Source of the DNA: Vibrio sp. FE10
Lineage (GTDB): Bacteria > Pseudomonadota > Gammaproteobacteria > Enterobacterales > Vibrionaceae
Length of the DNA stretch: 64,000 nt
Direction of reading: 5' to 3'
Assembly: GCF_030297155.1 (NCBI RefSeq)
Contig: NZ_AP028067.1
Coordinates: forward strand, 1,984,001-2,048,000
Shown here: positions 59,274 through 64,000 of the stretch, piece after piece
Position numbering within the stretch: position 1 is the stretch's first letter
Layout: each line of letters opens with the position of its first letter
Position numbers and translations under genes: made by a program
The notes under the pieces: model-generated
Database searches by the model: none
The model's input: only the letters and a program-made list of their open reading frames with translations
What the model was told of the DNA's origin: nothing

Positions 59274-61307
59274 GTGATTCACTCCGTTTTTATTACCTTT
59301 CTGCTTTTCATTAGTTTTAATTCTTACAGCCAAGTCTCAACGTTAGATCGTGACCACAATTCATCAATCTATGCCTCCAATTTAGACGTCAATGCGACTC
59401 CAAATGCTGATTGGAACGCACTTTATCTCTCCACTTTAAATCATTCTCCTGAGCGCGCATTAAACATGCTGCAAACACGTTATATGAGCTCAACAGCATA
59501 CGGAGATAAGCTTTACTTAGCGTCCCTTCTGTATCAATACATGAGCCACCGCGATCAGCCATTCTATGGGACAACTTCAAACGACAGTGAATACCAAGTA
59601 ATAGAAGAAGCGTTTATTTTTGCTTTGATGAAAGACGGCCAAGGCCAATATAACGAAGCGCAACAAGGTTTTTTGACCCTACTGGCTAAAATGCAATCGC
59701 GCAGTGATTTGACTGGAAGAGCGCTATTAAAATACCAGCTATGTCGTTCTCTCAACGAACAAGCAAAATACCATCGAGCAAACTATTATTGCTCCGCGCT
59801 TCAATCGGACTTACACGACATCGCAGACCCAGTGTTGCCTAAGTTTGGCACTTATCGAGTCATCGCCAACAATCACCATTTTCGTAGCGACTATCAAGCG
59901 GCGTTAAGCACCTACCTCGCACTGATAAACGTGTTCCCACAAGGGCATGATATTTCGGGGATCTATAACGATGTGGGTAATTTGCTCAAAGAGCTAAAAC
60001 AATACGATAAATCAGCGCAGTACCTAGAAGAAGCGCTCGAACTAAGAGCCGACTCTTCAGATTTGATGAAAGCTCAAGTCCATCATAGCTTGGCTGACTT
60101 ATATCTTAGTCAAGGTCAAAGCGACCTAGCGATTACCCACTTTAAGCAAGCCAAAGTACTGTTGAGTACCTCATCCCATAACTACGGTATCGCTCTGACA
60201 AACCTTGGTTTAGGAAAAGCCTACACACAAACCAACGACTATGATTTGGCGAGAGACTATTTAGTCGAGTCTCTATCCGACTCCAACGCACTAAACAACG
60301 ATGTCATTCGCATCAACGCGTACTTAGCGATCAGCGACATGTTCGAAGAAAGAAAACTAACGCAGGAAGCGCTCAATTATGCACAGCAAGCTTTAGAGTT
60401 GGCCGAGCAAGTCACAAGGCATAAGTACATTGCCCAAGCCCTTCTTCAACTTTCTGACATTCATCAAGCATTGAGCGATTACCAACAGGCGTTTTATTTT
60501 TACCAACGATACTCGTCGATACAGATGGAAGCACGAGACATCGATAATCGATTAGCCTTTGAAGCACTAGACCTGACTCACGCTAAGTATGAGCAACAAC
60601 TAGAAAGCTCGTTCTTGGCCAATCAAACACGAATTGACCGCTTTCAAATCGAGAAAATGGAACACCAGCGATTGATGTACAACATCCTTATCATTTTATT
60701 GCTGTGTACTGCGAGCTTTACGATATTGGTGAACAAAACGGTTCGTGCGAAAGCGGCTGTTGACGCAATGACAAAAGCGTACGGCCGCACCGAAATAATA
60801 CGAAGAATCAAACGAGTAAAACGCTGTAAAGGCGCGTATAAACAACACGTTCTGGTTTTGCTAGACCTTGATAAGTTCAAGAAGATAAATGACGAATATG
60901 GCCACCCTACTGGTGATCGAGCACTGGTCCATATCAGTGAGCAAATTAGAAAGCACTTAATGAGTGATGAATTGTTTGGCCGCTTAGGCGGTGAAGAGTT
61001 TCTTATCATGCTGACCGACACTAAACCTTCTGAAGTACGAGAGCGTGTTGAAGAGTTGCACTACGCAATATCAAGCACTGTCTTCTTATCAGAAAGCAAA
61101 AAGCCACTTAATGTAACCGCGAGTTTTGCTTATCTAGCAACCTCAAACGCATTAAGTGACTTTGATGACTTGTACTCGGTTCTTGACCAAGCACTTTATC
61201 AAGCGAAGAGTAATGGCCGAAACTGCATCATCGATGCTTATAACGACCCGATTGACTTACCTGATGTTATTTATTCTCAGCCTGCTTGCGAACCAACTCA
61301 GCCATAA
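59274..61307 (+). CDS. Diguanylate cyclase with periplasmic TPR sensor region
   Basis: A 677-residue protein predicted to make c-di-GMP. It starts at a GTG directly before a signal-like helix ([20 protein letters not shown]), although no strong ribosome site is visible. About 440 residues of TPR-type helical repeats follow (for example [50 protein letters not shown]), then a membrane helix near 466-485 ([17 protein letters not shown]) and a GGDEF domain. The active loop is GRLGGEEF at about residue 570, a functional variant; [15 protein letters not shown] supplies the metal-binding aspartate. The RxxD inhibitory site is absent, so product inhibition is unlikely. It ends 41 bases inside the convergent queC gene. 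Its closeness to the adhesin locus suggests a link. Confidence 0.88.
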   Translation: MIHSVFITFLLFISFNSYSQVSTLDRDHNSSIYASNLDVNATPNADWNALYLSTLNHSPERALNMLQTRYMSSTAYGDKLYLASLLYQYMSHRDQPFYGTTSNDSEYQVIEEAFIFALMKDGQGQYNEAQQGFLTLLAKMQSRSDLTGRALLKYQLCRSLNEQAKYHRANYYCSALQSDLHDIADPVLPKFGTYRVIANNHHFRSDYQAALSTYLALINVFPQGHDISGIYNDVGNLLKELKQYDKSAQYLEEALELRADSSDLMKAQVHHSLADLYLSQGQSDLAITHFKQAKVLLSTSSHNYGIALTNLGLGKAYTQTNDYDLARDYLVESLSDSNALNNDVIRINAYLAISDMFEERKLTQEALNYAQQALELAEQVTRHKYIAQALLQLSDIHQALSDYQQAFYFYQRYSSIQMEARDIDNRLAFEALDLTHAKYEQQLESSFLANQTRIDRFQIEKMEHQRLMYNILIILLLCTASFTILVNKTVRAKAAVDAMTKAYGRTEIIRRIKRVKRCKGAYKQHVLVLLDLDKFKKINDEYGHPTGDRALVHISEQIRKHLMSDELFGRLGGEEFLIMLTDTKPSEVRERVEELHYAISSTVFLSESKKPLNVTASFAYLATSNALSDFDDLYSVLDQALYQAKSNGRNCIIDAYNDPIDLPDVIYSQPACEPTQP

Positions 61308-61962
61308 TACCCTTGCGATCACCTAGGTAATCGTTAAGGCCAACTTTTCTTAGTTCACATGCAGGGCAATCACCACAACCGTCGCCGATGATGCCGTTGT
61401 AGCAAGTCAGGGTTTTATTGCGAACAAGCTCAAGTGCTGAATATTGGTCGGCCATCGCCCATGTTTCAGCTTTGTTCAGCCACATCAATGGGGTTTTGAT
61501 ATCAAGCTTCTTGTCCATGCCCTGTACAAGCGCAGAATTCATCGCTTTTACAAAATCATTGCGACAATCAGGATAGCCAGAGAAATCTGTTTCACACACA
61601 CCAGTAATCACAGTTTCAGCTCCGATTTGGTACGCGTAAATACCGGCCAGTGTTAAGAAAAGAATATTACGACCAGGAACGAACGAGTTTGGCAATCCAT
61701 TCTCTTGTAGCTCGTGTGATACAGGAATATCGTCACGAGTCAGAGAGCTGATCGCCAGTTCATTCAACAGCGTCACATCCATCACTTTATGCGCTTTCAC
61801 ACCAAGCTCTTTTGATAATGACTCAGCCACTTCAATCTCTAATTTGTGGCGCTGGCCATAATCAAACGTGATCGCATGAACTTCATCATACTCTTTTAAT
61901 GCTTGAACAAGACACGTTGTTGAGTCTTGACCACCACTGAATACTACAACTGCTTTTTTCAT
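61267..61962 (-). CDS. queC: 7-cyano-7-deazaguanine synthase QueC
   Basis: ATP-dependent conversion of 7-carboxy-7-deazaguanine to preQ0 in queuosine synthesis. The 231 residues start with the PP-loop [11 protein letters not shown] (about 8-18); the zinc-binding cysteines are at the C-terminal end in [13 protein letters not shown] with an earlier [23 protein letters not shown] is also typical. It follows queE with 60 bases between and is likely in the same transcript. It has no terminator of its own and overlaps the end of the GGDEF gene in the opposite direction. Confidence 0.97.
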   Translation of the reverse strand: MKKAVVVFSGGQDSTTCLVQALKEYDEVHAITFDYGQRHKLEIEVAESLSKELGVKAHKVMDVTLLNELAISSLTRDDIPVSHELQENGLPNSFVPGRNILFLTLAGIYAYQIGAETVITGVCETDFSGYPDCRNDFVKAMNSALVQGMDKKLDIKTPLMWLNKAETWAMADQYSALELVRNKTLTCYNGIIGDGCGDCPACELRKVGLNDYLGDRKGIMAELVRKQAENK

Positions 61963-62022
61963 CTTAAATCCTTACGAAAATCTTCTACTAGCGACTTATC
62001 TAGGCCAGTAAACAAATGCAAC

Positions 62023-62691
62023 CTACGCGATGCTCAAATACTTGTGAGTTTGGATTGATAAGCGCCAATTGCGCTCAATGCAGGTATCAATACAAAGCTG
62101 CGTCGCTCGATCTTTTTGGCTGATTGGTTGTAATGCGATAACAGTTTCACCCGAAACATCCGCTCGCTCTAATAAACCATCTAGCTGATCGATGTCTTTT
62201 CCGGTTCCTACTGGATGCTTAATCTCGTTAGCGCGTTGTAAGGCACTATCTAAGATTTCCAGTTTCGCTTTCATTGCCACTTTTGGTGACACCGTAACCC
62301 ACGTATCACTTGTTGCTTTGACTTCTGATGTTCCGCTGGTCTCAATCTGACAACGACAACCGTGTTGCTCAAATGCTTCAGTAAGAGGGACAAGATCATA
62401 AATGCACGGCTCACCACCGGTAATCACAATGTGCTTAGCCGTGTAACCTTGCTTGATGTATTCATTCACGATTCCTTGAGCATCAATCGCAGACCAAGTT
62501 GGTGAATCCTCTGTCTTAACCATAATATCGCCAAGGCTAGTTTCATCTTCAGGTAACGCTTCCCACGTCTGTTTGGTGTCACACCAAGAACAGCCTACTG
62601 GGCAAATTTGTAGACGAACAAAAACAGCAGGAACGCCGGTAAATACGCCCTCGCCCTGAATGGTTTCAAACATTTCATTAATCTTGTACAA
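62023..62691 (-). CDS. queE: 7-carboxy-7-deazaguanine synthase QueE
   Basis: Radical SAM enzyme that contracts the ring of carboxytetrahydropterin to 7-carboxy-7-deazaguanine. The 222 residues show the [4Fe-4S] cysteine motif CPVGCSWC (C-x3-C-x2-C) and the SAM-binding GGEPC, with INEMFETIQGEGVFTGVPAVF at the start as in E. coli QueE. The start codon is TTG at 62691, with GAGGG 5 bases upstream; the next in-frame ATG (seventh codon) would cut into the conserved N-terminus. Upstream of queC. The 184 bases before it show no clear preQ1 riboswitch. Confidence 0.95.
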   Translation of the reverse strand: MYKINEMFETIQGEGVFTGVPAVFVRLQICPVGCSWCDTKQTWEALPEDETSLGDIMVKTEDSPTWSAIDAQGIVNEYIKQGYTAKHIVITGGEPCIYDLVPLTEAFEQHGCRCQIETSGTSEVKATSDTWVTVSPKVAMKAKLEILDSALQRANEIKHPVGTGKDIDQLDGLLERADVSGETVIALQPISQKDRATQLCIDTCIERNWRLSIQTHKYLSIA

Positions 62692-62875
62692 CTTACCCTC
62701 AGCTCAATCATTTGATGAAATTAATCAACCGCAGACCTTAAAGCACTTGCCGCTTTTGGTCAAACAAATGAGTACTGATAAATGAGTTGATCAAAGCCCT
62801 AGCCTGAACTTTCAAGTTCCCTTATCCTTTCGCCCATTAGATTTCGTTAGCTTTTATTTTTTAGTAAGGAACAAC

Positions 62876-63685
62876 ATGTACAAACTGATTGCTCTTGATA
62901 TGGACGGCACACTGCTCAACAGTGAAAAAGTGATTTCTCAAGAGAACAAAGATGCGATTGCCAAAGCACGTGCTGCAGGTGTGAAAGTGGTTCTGGCTTC
63001 TGGTCGTCCTTTAGAAGGCATGCAGAGTAAGTTAGACGAGCTTTCGATCAACGGCGAAGATGACTTTGTGCTCTTCTACAACGGCTCTATGGTTCAAAAC
63101 GTCTCTACAAAAGAACTCATTCATAGCGAAATCAGCCATGGTAAAGCCGCGAAAGAGATCGCAGCACTAGCTGAACAGCTTGGTGGTTATGTTCATGCAT
63201 TCAGCAAGATTCATGGCTTAATCACGCCTGAAAACAATGAGTACACCGCTATTGAAGCGCGTATTAACGGCTTAGAGATTACCGAGTTCGACTTTTCTCA
63301 ACTAGAAGACGACCACGAAATCATCAAAACTATGATTGTTGCTGAGCCAAGCAAACTCACCGAAATCATCAGCAAGTTGCCACAAGAGCTTAAGACTCAG
63401 TTTACTATCGTGCAAAGTGCACCATTCTTCTTAGAGTTCTTAAACCCAAATTCAAACAAGGGTGTGGGTATTGAGGCTATTGCTAAACATTTGGGGATTA
63501 CTGCGGAAGAAGTGATCTGCATGGGCGATGCTGAAAACGATCACCATATGCTTGAATACGCGGGCATGGGTATTGCGATGGAAAACGCGATGGAAGAAAC
63601 CAAGAAGCTTGCTGATTACATTACAGCAAGCAATGACGAGCACGGTGTAGCTGTCGCGATTGAAAAGTTTATCTTCAACTCGTAA
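62876..63685 (+). CDS. yidA: HAD-superfamily (Cof-type) sugar phosphatase, YidA-like
   Basis: A 269-residue class IIB HAD phosphatase that probably hydrolyses sugar phosphates. The nucleophile motif ALDMDGTLL has Asp8 and the acid/base Asp10; motif II is ASGRP, and motif IV is GDAENDHHMLEYAGMGIAM. SAPFFLEFLNPNSNKGVGIEAIAKHLGI matches the YidA-type lysine motif. The E. coli YidA is similar across its length (about 270 residues). TAAGGA precedes the ATG. Divergent from queE; ends at the hairpin at 63741. Confidence 0.9.
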   Translation: MYKLIALDMDGTLLNSEKVISQENKDAIAKARAAGVKVVLASGRPLEGMQSKLDELSINGEDDFVLFYNGSMVQNVSTKELIHSEISHGKAAKEIAALAEQLGGYVHAFSKIHGLITPENNEYTAIEARINGLEITEFDFSQLEDDHEIIKTMIVAEPSKLTEIISKLPQELKTQFTIVQSAPFFLEFLNPNSNKGVGIEAIAKHLGITAEEVICMGDAENDHHMLEYAGMGIAMENAMEETKKLADYITASNDEHGVAVAIEKFIFNS

Positions 63686-63739
63686 GCACTAGATAGAGCC
63701 CTTTGCTTTATCTGTCTCATCCTAAAATACATTGATATA

Positions 63740-63775
63740 AAGAAGGCTGTGCATTGCACAGCCTTCTTTTTACAT
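63740..63775 (+). terminator. Terminator of yidA, possibly bidirectional
   Basis: AAGAAGGCTGTGCA pairs with TGCACAGCCTTCTT, followed by TTTAC; the reverse reading also has a short T-run, so it may serve the convergent membrane protein gene. Confidence 0.85.
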
Positions 63776-63790
63776 GAGTCGTTCCACTTA

Positions 63791-64000
63791 TTATTGTCTA
63801 GCCCAAGGCAGACGAAATGCCACGACACCGAACAAAATCAAGATTGGAAAACGTAAGGTCTCAACAATAAAGGAAGCGATACCACTAAATGAGACAAAGC
63901 TGCCTGCCCAACTGATCAACAAATTGCCAACAAGTAACATCACAATAACCCCAACTACGATCTTAAATGAGAACTGACCCACCAAAGGTTTTGAGTCCGT
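63791..64000 (-). CDS. Membrane protein, C-terminal part only
   Basis: The frame is open from the right edge to a stop at 63791 (about 69 codons in the window). It encodes two hydrophobic helices (IVVGVIVMLLVGNLLISWAG and FPILILFGVVAF) after a polar start (TDSKPLVGQFSFK). The true start may lie beyond the window, because the in-frame TTG at 63985 has no ribosome site. I do not recognise the family. It could be a complete small protein starting just outside the window. Confidence 0.6.
   Translation of the reverse strand, partial: TDSKPLVGQFSFKIVVGVIVMLLVGNLLISWAGSFVSFSGIASFIVETLRFPILILFGVVAFRLPWARQ

Noticed and set aside
62692..62875. preQ1 riboswitch upstream of queE/queC
   Set aside because: The interval lacks the C-rich pseudoknot pattern expected of preQ1 riboswitches, and I could not fold a convincing one.

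Overview
The window looks like a chromosome segment of a marine Vibrio, probably close to the V. splendidus group. Gene content and order match vibrios (pyrD, the 180-kDa type NAD-glutamate dehydrogenase, pepN; prc-proQ-msrC beside letA-letB-rsmF; yccA, tusE, acyP, rlmI; queC, queE). Proteins resemble their gammaproteobacterial homologues closely and G+C is in the low-to-mid 40s, except for one G+C-rich block. I could not run a database search, so the species is an inference.

Layout. 1-10.3 kb, minus strand: pyrD (cut by the left edge), NAD-glutamate dehydrogenase, a small DUF2835 gene with a LexA-type box just before its start, pepN, and a secreted protein of unknown function. 10.6-13.8 kb, minus: prc and proQ, then msrC. 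13.9-21.3 kb, plus: an ABC exporter, letA-letB (lipid transport across the envelope) and rsmF. 21.3-25.6 kb: an orphan terminator that points to a small RNA, cvfB, a two-helix membrane protein of unknown function, a DUF4442 hotdog protein, and a stand-alone, apparently inactive PEP-synthase C-terminal domain. The last is divergent from an AroH-type DAHP synthase, which shares an operon with yajQ. 27.5-28.5 kb: a CysG-type siroheme enzyme with a decayed methyltransferase tail. 29-33.2 kb: the aapJQMP amino-acid ABC importer. 33.4-37.7 kb: yccA, tusE, acyP, a chemotaxis receptor and rlmI.

37.75-56.3 kb, minus: one gene for a giant type I-secreted adhesin of about 6180 residues. It has a LapA-like N-terminus with a TAAG cleavage motif, 38 apparently identical 115-residue cadherin-like repeats (345 bp each, about 59% G+C by hand count), a PA14-like domain, a von Willebrand A domain, RTX nonapeptides and a C-terminal secretion domain. 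Divergent from it are a TolC-family outer-membrane protein and an OmpA-like protein, then a DUF2750 gene and a periplasmic-TPR/GGDEF diguanylate cyclase. Together these resemble a c-di-GMP-controlled, surface-retained adhesion system. Its ABC and membrane-fusion exporter genes and its LapD/LapG control genes are not in the window.

61.3-64 kb: queC and queE (queuosine precursor synthesis), a YidA-like HAD phosphatase, and the C-terminal end of a membrane protein at the right edge. No rRNA, tRNA, CRISPR array, insertion sequence or prophage was seen. The most notable items are the perfect 38-unit array, the inactive PEP-binding domain next to DAHP synthase, the LexA box on the DUF2835 gene, the CysG remnant and the candidate small RNA.
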